Below, piece after piece: positions 28,744 through 40,078 of a DNA stretch of 64,000 bases. The notes under the pieces were generated by a model. The model was given only the letters and a program-made list of their open reading frames with translations. It made no database searches and was not told the DNA's origin. This DNA comes from an uncultured bacterium (GTDB lineage: Bacteria > Cyanobacteriota > Vampirovibrionia > Gastranaerophilales > Gastranaerophilaceae). The stretch lies in the NCBI GenBank assembly GCA_946622415.1, contig CAMOPX010000002.1, positions 62,001 to 126,000 of the forward strand. Direction: 5' to 3'. The position numbers were made by a program, and so were the translations under genes. Position 1 is the first letter of the stretch. Every line of letters begins with the position of its first letter.

Positions 28744-29397
28744 TTATTTATTAACAAATTTGAATACACCTGCAGCAAGTGCACCGCCAATAAGATTTGC
28801 TATTATTGTTATGGAAATTATTTTAGCGCAAGCACCAAATGTAAGTAATCCGATAGCAACTGCGGGGTTAAATGCACCAAAACATAGTCCTGCTGTTGCA
28901 AAAGCGCCAACAAGAACGGTAGAACCGATTGCTAAGCCATAATATGAATTTCCTTCGGTTTCTTTTGCGGTAGCCGTATTTAATACAACATAACATAGCG
29001 CAAACGTGAATAAAATTTCACAAACTACAACTTTGCAAACGCTAAAATCAGAAGAACATTGGCAAGGTAAAGATAATAAATGTTTTACGGTAAGTGCTGC
29101 AAGAAAACCTGCCAAAAGTTGTGATATCCAATAAAATACCATATCTTTTGCACTCAATACACCTCTGATTAAGCAAGCTAAAGATACTGCAGGATTATAG
29201 TGGCCACCTGAAATATAGCCGCCTGCATATACCATAACCATTAATACAAAACCTATTGCTAAAGGTGCAATAATACCTGATGCAGTTGAAAATACGCAAC
29301 ATCCTACTGTCAAAACAAGAAAAAACGTTCCGATAAATTCAACTAAACATTTTTTTGATAGTTCTTTCATACTTTTCTCCTTTATTAACACAACCAA
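28744..29397 (-). CDS. Aquaporin / MIP family channel
   Basis: Two NPA boxes (HYNPAVS, FNPAVA) and six hydrophobic segments. Confidence 0.94.
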   Translation of the reverse strand: MVVLIKEKSMKELSKKCLVEFIGTFFLVLTVGCCVFSTASGIIAPLAIGFVLMVMVYAGGYISGGHYNPAVSLACLIRGVLSAKDMVFYWISQLLAGFLAALTVKHLLSLPCQCSSDFSVCKVVVCEILFTFALCYVVLNTATAKETEGNSYYGLAIGSTVLVGAFATAGLCFGAFNPAVAIGLLTFGACAKIISITIIANLIGGALAAGVFKFVNK

Positions 29398-29462
29398 ACT
29401 TATTCTATCATATTTTTTTGTATTAAGCTAATACATTTATATGAGATTGTTGTGTTAAATGT

Positions 29463-30761
29463 TTAATTTAAACTTGATATTTGTACGTTTTCTTCTGTTT
29501 CTTTAATAATTAGTGAATTAGATACCAAAGCACCTTCTTTGTTTAATGCATCATTTACAATTTTGTTTTTGACAAAGAGAGCACTTGATGAACCGCCATC
29601 AAAATTCATTGCATCCTTGCAGCCTAAACTTTTCATAAGATATGCAAGTTCGTTTAATGTCATTCCGACAGATGTTTGTTCTCTGCCATCTACCGTTACA
29701 ATGATGAGGTTTCCATCATTTGTGTATCCGATTGCGCTTCTTGGGTTTTTGCCTGCTATTGCTTGAAATTTCTGTGTTTTGATATCAACAAATACTTCTG
29801 AATTTTTTACAAGATATGGGCCTGCAGCTATTATGTGGTCTGCGTTTTTAAGTTGTCCTGTGATATTTTGAATTAATTTTACATCTTTTTCTTTTGCAAA
29901 TGCTGAAATTTTTTCCTTTGATGATGAAATTACAAATTCATTCTCTCCTATCGGAATTGGATTAGCGGAAATTTTAGTTATTTTATTATTTTGAATTAAC
30001 ATATTGTATCCGTCTTTAGGTGGTACAGGTGACATAGTGCCCCATTCTGACGTGTATAAAAGGGTATACGCTTGAGACATTCTGGGTTGGTTTATGTTAT
30101 CGATTTTAAGTGTATTTGAAGCAGTATATGCAAATATTTCAAGTCCTACCTTATCCATTGCATAGCTTACACCATCTTGATTTTCATAGAACCCTATGCC
30201 TACCCTGTTATAAATCGGGCCCGTTAATACTTTTCCATCTATTACTAATGCTCCGAGGGGTACTCCTGTTTGTGGTTTAAAATATCCTGCATTAATTGCA
30301 ATAATAGCATTTTCACTTTGTGCCATTTTTCTTACGGATGTTTTAGAATTGAGTTTTTTATTTGCTGTTTTTGGTTTGATAATAAGATTTTTGTTTACTT
30401 TTGTATTTATTTCAACAATATTAATTTTTATTGGCTTAGAATTGATATATTTCAATTTTTTAATATGTGCAATTCCGTCTGCCGGATAGTATATGTATTT
30501 GGTTTTGTATTTGTTTGCTATATTTTTTTCAAATTGCGCTTGTGTAATTTGAATCTCTGCTTTTGGCGGCGGCAGATATTCTGTCGGCTTTGCGAGCAGT
30601 GGTTTTGACCAGTTGAAAGCTAAGATGGCAAAAAACAATATCAAAGCATAAATAACTCCCTCTCTAAGTTCAACGCTGTTGTCCAATCTTTCTTTAATAT
30701 AATTGGACAAGTATTCACTCTGATAGTGTCTGTAATATTCCGTTGCTTCTGCCGTAATCAT
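29463..30761 (-). CDS. Phosphodiester glycosidase (NAGPA) domain protein
   Basis: NAIIAINAGYFKPQTGVPLGALVIDGKV and DAMNFDGGSSSALFV; N-terminal TM. Confidence 0.88.
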   Translation of the reverse strand: MITAEATEYYRHYQSEYLSNYIKERLDNSVELREGVIYALILFFAILAFNWSKPLLAKPTEYLPPPKAEIQITQAQFEKNIANKYKTKYIYYPADGIAHIKKLKYINSKPIKINIVEINTKVNKNLIIKPKTANKKLNSKTSVRKMAQSENAIIAINAGYFKPQTGVPLGALVIDGKVLTGPIYNRVGIGFYENQDGVSYAMDKVGLEIFAYTASNTLKIDNINQPRMSQAYTLLYTSEWGTMSPVPPKDGYNMLIQNNKITKISANPIPIGENEFVISSSKEKISAFAKEKDVKLIQNITGQLKNADHIIAAGPYLVKNSEVFVDIKTQKFQAIAGKNPRSAIGYTNDGNLIIVTVDGREQTSVGMTLNELAYLMKSLGCKDAMNFDGGSSSALFVKNKIVNDALNKEGALVSNSLIIKETEENVQISSLN

Positions 30762-31136
30762 TGTTGGATTGTCCTTGGATGTCTAGTATGCTCTACTACT
30801 ATTATAACATTAAAACAAAACAACCTCAATACCGCTCGTGAACTTAATTTCAGGCTATTTTTTAAGTGTTTTTGTTACGTTTTTGTTAAGCAAATAAAAA
30901 TAGCCTATTTAACCTAAAACACAGAAATAAGTGTACTTTTTAATATTAAGAAACATTTCAAACGTAAAGAATCATTAAATGTGGTTATAATTTTTTAAGA
31001 TATGGAATATATATATTGTACGAAATTGGAGTTTTGATTTTTAAGCTTAATATAAGCATAACGATACAAAAAGGCTTTTTTTACACACCTACATTTTTCC
31101 TAACCTTTCCTTCCTTTCTATGTACCAAATAGAAAC

Positions 31137-31160
31137 ATCCTTGCAAGACTTTGCAAGGAT
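31137..31160. terminator. Terminator hairpin downstream of 31194..32009
   Basis: atccttgcaa-gact-ttgcaaggat. Confidence 0.6.
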
Positions 31161-31193
31161 TTATTTTAATATATACACTTTTTATAAAATTAA

Positions 31194-32009
31194 TTATAAT
31201 TCGTCTTTTAACTCTGAATCTGAATCTAAATTTGATTTTAGTGTTTTTCTGACAATTTCTGTTTGGTTATCCAACATTTTGCAAACTGTTTCTAAATTTC
31301 TTACTTTATTTTCAAGAATTGTATCTGCGTTTGTCGTGATATTTCCCGTAATATTTTGATAAGCAGACATAGCTGCGTTTCCGGTGCCTTGCATTAAGTT
31401 ACCGGCAACTATTGCACCCAGGCCAAATTCACCCGCATAGGGCGCCACTGCTTGTAAAATGCCGCCCCAACCGGAAATTAATCCTGCCAGAGGCAAAACT
31501 ACATTTTGTCCAAAACCAAAGCCTGATGTTGCACCTGTTGCATATGATGCCGTATTCATTGCGGCAATTCCCGCTGCAGATACAGCATACCCTGTTGCTA
31601 ATCCTGCAGCACCACCGGTAGGTTTACCTTCTTGGCCAAAACTAAGTGCTATATTTGCGGCGCCTGAAGGAAATCCCGAATACGAAGATAATCCCGAAAC
31701 ACCAAATGAACTTGTACCGCTATCATATAAAGATGTTGTTGCTTGATGCGGTGTCCAATACGATGTACCGGGGATATTCATAGCTGAACTTCCGCCTAGT
31801 GTTGGCATAAAGCTGGATGGTGAAAATAAACTTGCTAATTGCCATAAAAAACCGCCTGCTGTTCCAAAGCCCGAACCTGTAGAAGATGAACCTGAAACTG
31901 TCAAATCCCTTAATCTGTCATAGGTTTCATACAGTTCTGCTTTAGCGGATGAGCTGGAATCGCTCCATTTGTTTACTATTGTTAATTCATGGTCGTTTTT
32001 GTATGTCAT
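31194..32009 (-). CDS. Gly/Ser/Ala-rich hypothetical protein
   Basis: 271-aa ORF with low-complexity Gly/Ser/Ala region; antisense ORFs judged spurious. Confidence 0.75.
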   Translation of the reverse strand: MTYKNDHELTIVNKWSDSSSSAKAELYETYDRLRDLTVSGSSSTGSGFGTAGGFLWQLASLFSPSSFMPTLGGSSAMNIPGTSYWTPHQATTSLYDSGTSSFGVSGLSSYSGFPSGAANIALSFGQEGKPTGGAAGLATGYAVSAAGIAAMNTASYATGATSGFGFGQNVVLPLAGLISGWGGILQAVAPYAGEFGLGAIVAGNLMQGTGNAAMSAYQNITGNITTNADTILENKVRNLETVCKMLDNQTEIVRKTLKSNLDSDSELKDEL

Positions 32010-32137
32010 AATTACCTCAAATTTATTTTATTAAATTTTTGAATATTTTTCATAATATGTTTTACTGATTTTTATACAAAAAAATACAAAATCAATTCCT
32101 GATTTTGTATTAATATTTTTTAAATTTTTGTCAAGTT

Positions 32138-33112
32138 TTATACTGTTCCGCTTTTTAATAAATCGTGGATATGTACTGTTCCAATCGGTTTGTTGTCTTC
32201 TGTTACAAATAAATTTGTGATTTTCTTTTCGTTCATAATTTTAATTGCTTCTGTTGCAAATGTATCTTTTGAAACAACAATCGGATTTTTTGTCATTATG
32301 TCTCTTGCAGTTGCATTTTTTAAATCTTTTTCTATATATCTTCTTAAATCGCCATCGGTAAACATTCCGACAAAATCGCCGTTACCGTTTGTAAAACCTA
32401 CACAACCGAGGCGTTTTGATGTCATTTCTAAAATAATATCGTTTATTCCTGCATTGTCAGGTAAAAGCGGCATTTCATCTTTAGTGTGCATTAAGTCTTT
32501 TACTTTCTTTAGAATTGAACCCAACTTTCCTCCGGGGTGTCTTTGGTTGAATTGTACCTTAGAAAAGCTCTTTCTTTCTATCATAGCAACTGTAATTATA
32601 TCCCCCAATACAAGTGTCGCTGTTGTTGAGGATGTGGGTGCCAATCCTAATGGACATGCTTCTTTTGAAGTCGGCAGCTTTAAGACTATATCGCCTGCTC
32701 TGCCTAGTGAACTATCGGGGTTTTTGGTAATTGAAATTAAATTTATTCCGAATCTTTTTGCATAATTTAATATATCAATTAATTCTCTGGATTCACCGCT
32801 GTTTGAAACGGCAATAATTGTATCATCAGGCGTTACCATACCCAAGTCACCGTGGCTCGCTTCCGCAGGATGCATAAAGAATGATGGTGTCCCTGTAGAT
32901 GCTAAAGATGCTGCAATTTTTCTTGCTATATGACCTGATTTGCCCATACCTGAAAGAATAACTCTTCCTTTGGTATTTTCTATCATATCAAGTGCTTTTG
33001 TTAAATTTTCATCTAAAAGTTTTTTTAATTCGTTTATCGCTTCGATTTCGATATCAATAGTGTTGTATGCACTTGTTAAATCAGTGTTTTGTAATTTTTC
33101 CACAGTTTGCAT
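32138..33112 (-). CDS. kdsD: Arabinose-5-phosphate isomerase (KpsF/GutQ family) with CBS pair
   Basis: GRVILSGMGKSGHIARKIAASLASTGTPSFFMHPAEASHGDLGMV SIS domain; two CBS domains. Confidence 0.93.
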   Translation of the reverse strand: MQTVEKLQNTDLTSAYNTIDIEIEAINELKKLLDENLTKALDMIENTKGRVILSGMGKSGHIARKIAASLASTGTPSFFMHPAEASHGDLGMVTPDDTIIAVSNSGESRELIDILNYAKRFGINLISITKNPDSSLGRAGDIVLKLPTSKEACPLGLAPTSSTTATLVLGDIITVAMIERKSFSKVQFNQRHPGGKLGSILKKVKDLMHTKDEMPLLPDNAGINDIILEMTSKRLGCVGFTNGNGDFVGMFTDGDLRRYIEKDLKNATARDIMTKNPIVVSKDTFATEAIKIMNEKKITNLFVTEDNKPIGTVHIHDLLKSGTV

Positions 33113-33269
33113 TTTGTACCCGCCTAAATAATGTTATAATATGAAATTATAACTATTTTAGCTTAAAAAACACAGATAGTTAAGAATTTTTATTACAATT
33201 GATAACATTTTAGCAATTTTTTACATTTTTATGTTTTTAGATATATAAAGGTGTAGTATAAGGTTTAGT

Positions 33270-34682
33270 ATGACTAATATTAAAGTTAGCGGAACAATTG
33301 CAAATAAGGCTTCTTTTATTAACCCGATTCGCAATCAAAGTATTAATAATAGCTTACCTGTCGGATTATCAACAAAATATAATTCGCCTTCATTTTATGG
33401 TTCTTATGCTGTTCAAGTTAGAACTGCATTAATTTCAGAAGATGAAAAAAAGAAATATTCTGAGCTTTTAAACTTTGTAAAAGATATACCTGTGAGTGAA
33501 ACCTCATTTAATACACCTGCTTTAAAACAACTGGACATGCTTTTAAAAAGCGGAAAATTGCTTTCAAAATCAAACGATTCGTCAACAATGCTCGATAATC
33601 TTTATGAAATAGCAACACAAAATCGTGTCGACGGATTGGATTCTAAAAATTTAATTTCTAATATACTTGATAACACCTTAAACCCAAGAATCATCACACA
33701 AACTCTGGGAGATATCCCGCAAAATGAAATGTATTCAATAGTTGCAAAATTGCCGGCTGATAGTCCTTTAAGAAAGAATCCCGCACAAATTAACGCAATT
33801 TCATCTGTTTCGTCAGGCACCTGTCCTGCCGCATCAAATGAAGTTAATTTAGCGGATAAAAACCCTGCTGAATATGCAAGATGGGTGAATAAACTTTCAT
33901 CAAAAGATAAATCAGTAACCTTAAATTTAAAGCTATCTTCAATTTCATCTAATAAATTGGATGCTATGACTATATTGAATTTATTAGAGGCAAAAGTAAA
34001 TAAATTTGGCTTTGATTCCGTTGAACTTACTGTTGCGCCTGATGATTTAGCTTACACAAGAGCTAAACTCCAAGATAAATATTGGAATCAGGGTGAAAGA
34101 AACGTAGCGGATGTTTTGGTACAAAGTGCAATTATGCAAACAGGTTCTCAAAATACATATAATTCTTTAACCGATATGAGGGCAGGAAAATTTAATTCAA
34201 ATCCGAAAGGCCTAATTGAAGTTGAAAAAACGTTTGTTGAATCATTAATAAAAAACAAAGAAATTACATCCTTGGTTTATCAAATTATTGATGATGACCA
34301 AAATTTAATAGGTCACACTTGTTCATTTGACAAAATGGAAAAACATATTAAAGACACAATTGATTCGGGTGATAACGTAATTATCGGTTATGTTTTAACA
34401 AATGAAACCGTTGGTAAAGTTGAATCGGGTCTGTATAATCCTTTGGTGGACGGCCCTAAAAACAGAGTAATAAACGGTCATGAAATTACTATTGTAGATT
34501 ATAAAACTGATAATGAAGGTAAAACAACTTTTGTATGTATAGATACAGACGATGATTCGCCTGAATATGTTGAATATTCCGCTGATTGGCTTTTACCTAA
34601 AATTCATCATGCAGGATATCCCGCAAAAATTGTTGAAAAGGATGAAGCGGAAATATTAAAAAAAGCCGCACAGGCCGCTTAA
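33270..34682 (+). CDS. Hypothetical protein, possible papain-like fold
   Basis: SSGTCPAASNEV (Cys), VINGHEITIVDY (His), FVCIDTDDDSP (Asp); N-terminal YNSPSFYG. Confidence 0.75.
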   Translation: MTNIKVSGTIANKASFINPIRNQSINNSLPVGLSTKYNSPSFYGSYAVQVRTALISEDEKKKYSELLNFVKDIPVSETSFNTPALKQLDMLLKSGKLLSKSNDSSTMLDNLYEIATQNRVDGLDSKNLISNILDNTLNPRIITQTLGDIPQNEMYSIVAKLPADSPLRKNPAQINAISSVSSGTCPAASNEVNLADKNPAEYARWVNKLSSKDKSVTLNLKLSSISSNKLDAMTILNLLEAKVNKFGFDSVELTVAPDDLAYTRAKLQDKYWNQGERNVADVLVQSAIMQTGSQNTYNSLTDMRAGKFNSNPKGLIEVEKTFVESLIKNKEITSLVYQIIDDDQNLIGHTCSFDKMEKHIKDTIDSGDNVIIGYVLTNETVGKVESGLYNPLVDGPKNRVINGHEITIVDYKTDNEGKTTFVCIDTDDDSPEYVEYSADWLLPKIHHAGYPAKIVEKDEAEILKKAAQAA

Positions 34683-34703
34683 ATAAGAATTAGAAAATAA
34701 AAA

Positions 34704-34775
34704 AGGCGACACCCAGATTCGAACTGGGGGATAAGAGCTTTGCAGGCTCCTGCCTTACCACTTGGCCATGTCGCC
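34704..34775 (-). tRNA. tRNA-Cys (GCA anticodon)
   Basis: Reverse complement ggcgacatggccaagtggtaaggcaggagcctgcaaagctcttatcccccagttcgaatctgggtgtcgcct; loop ctGCAaa; CCA not encoded. Confidence 0.93.
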
Positions 34776-34840
34776 TTAACCATTAATAATCTTATTAAAC
34801 ACATAGAATTATGTCAAGTGACGAAATGTAAATATGGTAA

Positions 34841-34877
34841 ATAAAAATACCCTCAAGATTGCTGAGGGTATTTTTAT
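34841..34877 (-). terminator. fusA terminator
   Basis: ataaaaataccctca...tgagggtatttttat. Confidence 0.85.
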
Positions 34878-34897
34878 TTATAATCGATATTAAATTA

Positions 34898-36985
34898 TTA
34901 GTCACCTGAAGCAGATTTTGAAATAATTTCTTTTTCGATATTTGCAGGAACTTGTTCATAGCATTTAAATTCCATAGAGAATGTGCCTCTGCCTTGTGTA
35001 TTTGAACGCAAGTCAGTAGCGTATCCGAACATATTTGCAAGAGGAACTAAAGCTCTAACAATAACGTTTCCTGTATTTCCGTTAGGTTCTTGACCTTCTA
35101 CTCTACCACGTCTTCTTGAAATATCACCAATGATAGTACCTGTAAATTCATCAGGAATTTCAATTTCAACTTTCATCATTGGTTCTAAAATGCAAGGTTG
35201 AGCTTTCTTGGCACCTTCTTTGATTGCCATTGAACCTGCAATTTTAAATGCCATTTCTGATGAATCGACTTCGTGATAGCTTCCGTCATAAAGTTCAACT
35301 TTAACGTCTATCATCGGATAACCTGCTAATATACCGCCTTCAAGCGCTTCTTCCATACCTTTTCTTGCAGGTTCAATGTATTCTTTCGGAATTGCACCAC
35401 CGACGATTTTGTTTTCAAATACAAAACCTGCATTTTCTTCAGCCGGAGAAATTTTGATTTTAACGTGACCGTATTGACCTTTACCACCTGATTGACGGAT
35501 GAATTTAGAGTCTTGGTCAGCTGTTCCTCTGATAGTTTCACGGTATGCAACTTGCGGTTTACCGATATTAGCTTCAACTTTGAATTCTCTGAGCATTCTG
35601 TCTACGATAATATCAAGGTGAAGTTCGCCCATACCTGAAATAATTGTTTGTCCTGTTTCTGTGTCTGATTTAACACGGAATGAAGGATCTTCTTCAGCAA
35701 GTTTTTGAAGTGCAATACCCATTTTATCTTGATCGGCTTTTGTTTTAGGTTCAATTGCAACAGAGATAACAGGTTCGGGGAATGACATTTTTTCTAAGAT
35801 AATCGGTGCTTTTTCATCACAAAGAGTATCACCTGTTGTAGTTTCTTTTAAACCAACTGCCGCACAAATATCACCTGCGTATACTTCTTGTTCTTCTAGT
35901 CTTTGGTCAGCATACATTCTAACCAAACGTGAAATACGTTCTTTTTTGCCGTTTGTAGCATTTAACGCATAAGAACCGGAAGTGATTTTGCCTGAATATA
36001 TTCTAAGGAATGTTAAACGACCTACGAACGGGTCAGTCATAACTTTAAATGCTAAAGCCGCAAACGGTTCATCATCTGATGAATGTCTTTCGGTTTTTGT
36101 TCCGTCTTCCAATTCGCCTTCAATAGCTTTAACATCAACAGGAGACGGCATATAATCAACAACATTGTTTAATAATAATTGTACACCCTTGTTTTTGAAT
36201 GCCGTTCCGCAGCATACGGGAACAATTTTATTATCGCAAACAGCTTTTCTTAAGCCTGCTTTTAATTCTTCTACCGTTATTGTTGAAGGGTCTTCAAAGA
36301 ATTTTTCCATTAATGCATCGTCTTCGCCTGCAATAGCTTCAACCATTTCATCATGGTATTGTTTTGCTTTTTCAAGCATATCAGCAGGGATTTCTTCTTC
36401 TTTTATGTCTGTTCCAAGGTCATTTGTATAAATTTCAGCCTTCATTGTCATAAGGTCGATAAGACCGGTAAATTTATCTTCAGCGCCTATCGGCAATTGT
36501 ATTGGAACTGCATTTCCGCCGAGTCTGTTTCTGATTTGGTCAACAACACGATAGAAATCCGCACCGGTTCTATCCATTTTGTTAACAAAAACCATACGAG
36601 GAACTTCGTAACGGTTAGCTTGACGCCATACTGTTTCAGATTGTGATTGAACACCACCAACTGCACAGAATACTGCAACAACACCATCTAATACACGTAA
36701 TGAACGTTCAACTTCAATAGTGAAGTCAACGTGGCCGGGGGTATCTATGATATTAATTTGGTGACCTTTCCATTCTGCGGTAACTGCAGCAGATTGGATT
36801 GTGATACCACGTTCTCTTTCTTGTTCCATAAAGTCTGTAACGGCTGCACCGTCATGAACTTCACCTAATTTGTGTGTTTTTCCTGTATAGAACAAAATAC
36901 GTTCTGTTGTTGTGGTTTTACCTGCATCAATATGGGCAGCAATACCGATATTACGTATTTTTTCTAATGCTGTTTGTCTTGGCAT
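34898..36985 (-). CDS. fusA: Elongation factor G
   Basis: [40 protein letters not shown]; full length. Confidence 0.98.
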   Translation of the reverse strand: MPRQTALEKIRNIGIAAHIDAGKTTTTERILFYTGKTHKLGEVHDGAAVTDFMEQERERGITIQSAAVTAEWKGHQINIIDTPGHVDFTIEVERSLRVLDGVVAVFCAVGGVQSQSETVWRQANRYEVPRMVFVNKMDRTGADFYRVVDQIRNRLGGNAVPIQLPIGAEDKFTGLIDLMTMKAEIYTNDLGTDIKEEEIPADMLEKAKQYHDEMVEAIAGEDDALMEKFFEDPSTITVEELKAGLRKAVCDNKIVPVCCGTAFKNKGVQLLLNNVVDYMPSPVDVKAIEGELEDGTKTERHSSDDEPFAALAFKVMTDPFVGRLTFLRIYSGKITSGSYALNATNGKKERISRLVRMYADQRLEEQEVYAGDICAAVGLKETTTGDTLCDEKAPIILEKMSFPEPVISVAIEPKTKADQDKMGIALQKLAEEDPSFRVKSDTETGQTIISGMGELHLDIIVDRMLREFKVEANIGKPQVAYRETIRGTADQDSKFIRQSGGKGQYGHVKIKISPAEENAGFVFENKIVGGAIPKEYIEPARKGMEEALEGGILAGYPMIDVKVELYDGSYHEVDSSEMAFKIAGSMAIKEGAKKAQPCILEPMMKVEIEIPDEFTGTIIGDISRRRGRVEGQEPNGNTGNVIVRALVPLANMFGYATDLRSNTQGRGTFSMEFKCYEQVPANIEKEIISKSASGD

Positions 36986-37065
36986 AATTTATTTTCCTTT
37001 ACTATTCGTGATAAATTTATATATTAATTTTCTCATAAACATATATGTAGGCAAGTATTTGTATG

Positions 37066-38901
37066 TCATTGTTTTTGATATGTTACGAATACCCAGCTTG
37101 AATTTGCGTATGTCGCAAGCGATTTTGTCGGGTATTTGTTTGTACTGTCTTCAAAAATCTTTACAAAATCATCATTGTTTGTTCTGACAAATTGTTCGAT
37201 TTTTGTTCTTTTAAAATATTTTTCAAGTAAATCAATTAAATATTCATAAGAATAAGTTGCAATAATGTTTGAAAAAATCGCAGTATCAAGCTCTGTCGGC
37301 TCTGTACTAAGTCCTTTTTTGATTGTTGATTCTGTTAAATGCGGATTGTATTTTAAAGTTTTTAGTTCTTTAATATATTCTGTTTTTTCATCTAAATAAG
37401 GAAAATTTTCATCATTAAAAAACGTTAAAACAACTGTTTCGTTTTTATCTATATTGTTGTATACGTTTTGAATAAAATATTCTTCAAATGCTTTATCTCT
37501 ATAGTTATTCAGAATTAAAGGCGATATTAAATCGTAGGCGTTATTTTTGTTTACTTTTATTGCAACTTCTTTTCCAAACACAAGCTCAATAAATTTTCTT
37601 CCTCTTAGGCCGCCCATTTTTTCGTTATCAAAATCAAATATTTTTTTATTTTTATAATATTTTTTTATAAATCTCCCGTCTTCGGTCACGATTAGCGCGG
37701 TATTCGGATTTTGTCTGAAATATTTTTCAATGCAGTAGAATTTTTTTGCTTTTTCTATTCCTCTTTTTTGAGGCGGATAACAATTTGAAATGAACAAATT
37801 GACGAAAATATAAAATCCCAGTAATAATGAAAATATTTTTTTACTTTTAATATTGTGAAATCCGATTCCTGCAATAACAAGTAAAATCAACGCTAAAACA
37901 TAAAGATAAATCGGAACAAACCCCGTTAATTCAAGCTTTGTTAATATTATAAATATAAATAAATATAACATCCAGATTAAAGCAAGATTTTTGGAGAATT
38001 TATCCTTTATGAAAGCTAAAGTTGCACAATATAGAATTATTATTATCGGAATAATCGAAAAAACAATTAATGCAATCAGATAGAAAGGATTGCCAAACTT
38101 AATCCATTTAAGAAGAATTTTAAAACTTTCGACAGTTATCAAGTTGCAACAAAAGTTTAATAATGGTCCTATAAAGTCGTTTATTGCAATATATAATGAG
38201 ACTAAGGAAAATTCGGAATAGCAGCTGTGCGGTGAAAATACGTTATCATAGTTCATTTTAAATTGATTTATAAATATCGGCAGATATAAAATAAATCCAA
38301 TTAAACTTATAAATAACGATTTAAAGCATTTTATCTTTTCTTTTAAAACAAGTAATGCGTATTCGCAAAATACCAATAACACACCATATGTGCTTGTTAG
38401 GCAAATTAACGAATTAATTATTCCGAGTTTTACATTGTCTTTTTTGTATTTTAGAATTTTTAACAGGTAATATATGCTGATTGTAACAAACAAAAAAAGC
38501 ATACAATAAAATTTTACAAAGCTTACTGTCGATATTGCAAGGTGATTTACGCAAAAAATAAGCGCTAAAATGTATCCGAGTTTTTTATTCGATATTAATT
38601 TGCCGATTTTATAAAAAACAAATATGTTTATCAAAGAAAGCAAAAGATTAAATATTCTGATATAAACCCATTCGTGGTTAAAATACGTGAAAAAATGGAT
38701 AATAAGTTGGTACAATGGTGCATGGTAATCATTTGTAGCGGCGGTATTTAATATTCCAAAAGGAAAACTTTGAATCGCAGTCGAAACCATAGCAATTTCA
38801 TCATAATTGTAGCCCTTTATAAAAATATCGTAATTTAGCCTTAAAACAAGTGCCAATAAAAATATAAGTATTAAAATATAATTTTTTTTAATAAAATCCA
38901 C
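37066..38901 (-). CDS. Polytopic glycosyltransferase (GT39/ArnT-like)
   Basis: Many TM segments; N-terminal LRLNYDIFIKGYNYDEIAMV...DYHAPLYQLIIHFF acidic-loop motif. Confidence 0.75.
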   Translation of the reverse strand: MDFIKKNYILILIFLLALVLRLNYDIFIKGYNYDEIAMVSTAIQSFPFGILNTAATNDYHAPLYQLIIHFFTYFNHEWVYIRIFNLLLSLINIFVFYKIGKLISNKKLGYILALIFCVNHLAISTVSFVKFYCMLFLFVTISIYYLLKILKYKKDNVKLGIINSLICLTSTYGVLLVFCEYALLVLKEKIKCFKSLFISLIGFILYLPIFINQFKMNYDNVFSPHSCYSEFSLVSLYIAINDFIGPLLNFCCNLITVESFKILLKWIKFGNPFYLIALIVFSIIPIIIILYCATLAFIKDKFSKNLALIWMLYLFIFIILTKLELTGFVPIYLYVLALILLVIAGIGFHNIKSKKIFSLLLGFYIFVNLFISNCYPPQKRGIEKAKKFYCIEKYFRQNPNTALIVTEDGRFIKKYYKNKKIFDFDNEKMGGLRGRKFIELVFGKEVAIKVNKNNAYDLISPLILNNYRDKAFEEYFIQNVYNNIDKNETVVLTFFNDENFPYLDEKTEYIKELKTLKYNPHLTESTIKKGLSTEPTELDTAIFSNIIATYSYEYLIDLLEKYFKRTKIEQFVRTNNDDFVKIFEDSTNKYPTKSLATYANSSWVFVTYQKQ

Positions 38902-38993
38902 ATAACAATTTTATCAAAATATATTTTTCATACAAATGCCTGTTTTACTTTTTTAAAAAAAACATTAAATTAAATAAAAAAAGTGAGGTAATT

Positions 38994-39524
38994 ATGGCAA
39001 ATTTAATCGGTTCCAGTTTGTTTACAGGTGCAATATCGGGTCTTAATTCAAATTATTTATTGCTTTTAAATGGTCAAAAAGGATTGAGCCTTGATAAAAT
39101 ATTAAATCCTGAAAACGATTCAATAAAATACACGGTAAATCAATCTTTCAGAAGTTATTTAATGAACAATTTTAACAGTATAGATATGGATGGTGACGGC
39201 AAAATTACCGCAAAAGATATGACAAATTTTACAGCCAAACTCAATACACAAGGTATGACGTATAATGAAATCACTCAGCTTTGCGCAAACGGCGGTTCTG
39301 CGATGTCATCATTATTAGATACGGTTTTATCCAATTTTAATATGATTGATACAAACCATGACGGGAGAATTACCCAAAGCGAAATAAATGCTTACAGAAT
39401 TGAACAAGAGATAAAGGATATTAAAGAAAAATACCCGAAAATCGACCCCGATAAATTATCTATGTTCCATGAAACAAATTCAAAAGATGATTCAACAGAT
39501 AAATCAAATAAAGTTTTTAAATAG
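38994..39524 (+). CDS. EF-hand domain protein
   Basis: DMDGDGKITAKDM and DTNHDGRITQSEI calcium-binding loops. Confidence 0.88.
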   Translation: MANLIGSSLFTGAISGLNSNYLLLLNGQKGLSLDKILNPENDSIKYTVNQSFRSYLMNNFNSIDMDGDGKITAKDMTNFTAKLNTQGMTYNEITQLCANGGSAMSSLLDTVLSNFNMIDTNHDGRITQSEINAYRIEQEIKDIKEKYPKIDPDKLSMFHETNSKDDSTDKSNKVFK

Positions 39525-39539
39525 TTTTTAATCAAAGAA

Positions 39540-39568
39540 AAAAGCCGGAAACATAGTTTCCGGCTTTT
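39540..39568. terminator. Bidirectional terminator
   Basis: aaaagccggaaac-ata-gtttccggctttt. Confidence 0.85.
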
Positions 39569-39589
39569 GCACATCTTTTCTTACACTTC

Positions 39590-40078
39590 CTAGTGGAGTT
39601 GAATTGCTTCGTTTTGGATGTCTGTGCTGATTTGTTGTTTGATTGCATCCATTTCAGCGGCAACTGCTTCCATTTGTGTTTCTATCTGAACCTTTTCATC
39701 TTCGAGTTCAGCCTCTTTATCAGCTGCTTCTGCCTCTAATCCGGCAACCTCATCTTCGGTTTCTTTTTTCAGCTGATTAATTTCTTCATCATAATTTTCT
39801 TTTGCAGTATTGTATTCTTGTTGATATTCCAAACTGCTTCTGTTTACATTCCCGTTTTCATCTGTGTATTGGGAATTTAAGTTGTCTGATTGTGATCTGT
39901 AGGATTCTTTGGCTTGTCTTGTAGCCATACTTCCTTCATTTCTTGCTCGTCTTTCCATTAATTGGTATTGACGCGCCATTTGTCTCTCTTTTCTAGAGAT
40001 TTGTAAATCTTCGAATTCAAGCTCGTTGTGCTGATGAATCAGCTCCATTTTACGAAGCGATAATGTCACCCATGCCAT
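39590..40078 (-). CDS. Coiled-coil hypothetical protein, C-terminus similar to 40368..41534
   Basis: 162-aa ORF; DKEAELEDEKVQIETQMEAVAAEMDAIKQQISTDIQ. Confidence 0.75.
   Translation of the reverse strand: MAWVTLSLRKMELIHQHNELEFEDLQISRKERQMARQYQLMERRARNEGSMATRQAKESYRSQSDNLNSQYTDENGNVNRSSLEYQQEYNTAKENYDEEINQLKKETEDEVAGLEAEAADKEAELEDEKVQIETQMEAVAAEMDAIKQQISTDIQNEAIQLH

Noticed and set aside
31412-31746. Two plus-strand Pro/Ala-rich ORFs
   Set aside because: Antisense shadow of the Gly/Ala-rich 31194..32009 CDS; no SD.
32190-32765. 191-aa plus-strand ORF
   Set aside because: Antisense to the well-supported KpsF/GutQ isomerase.
36165-36646. Plus-strand ORFs across fusA
   Set aside because: Antisense to EF-G; no domain signature.
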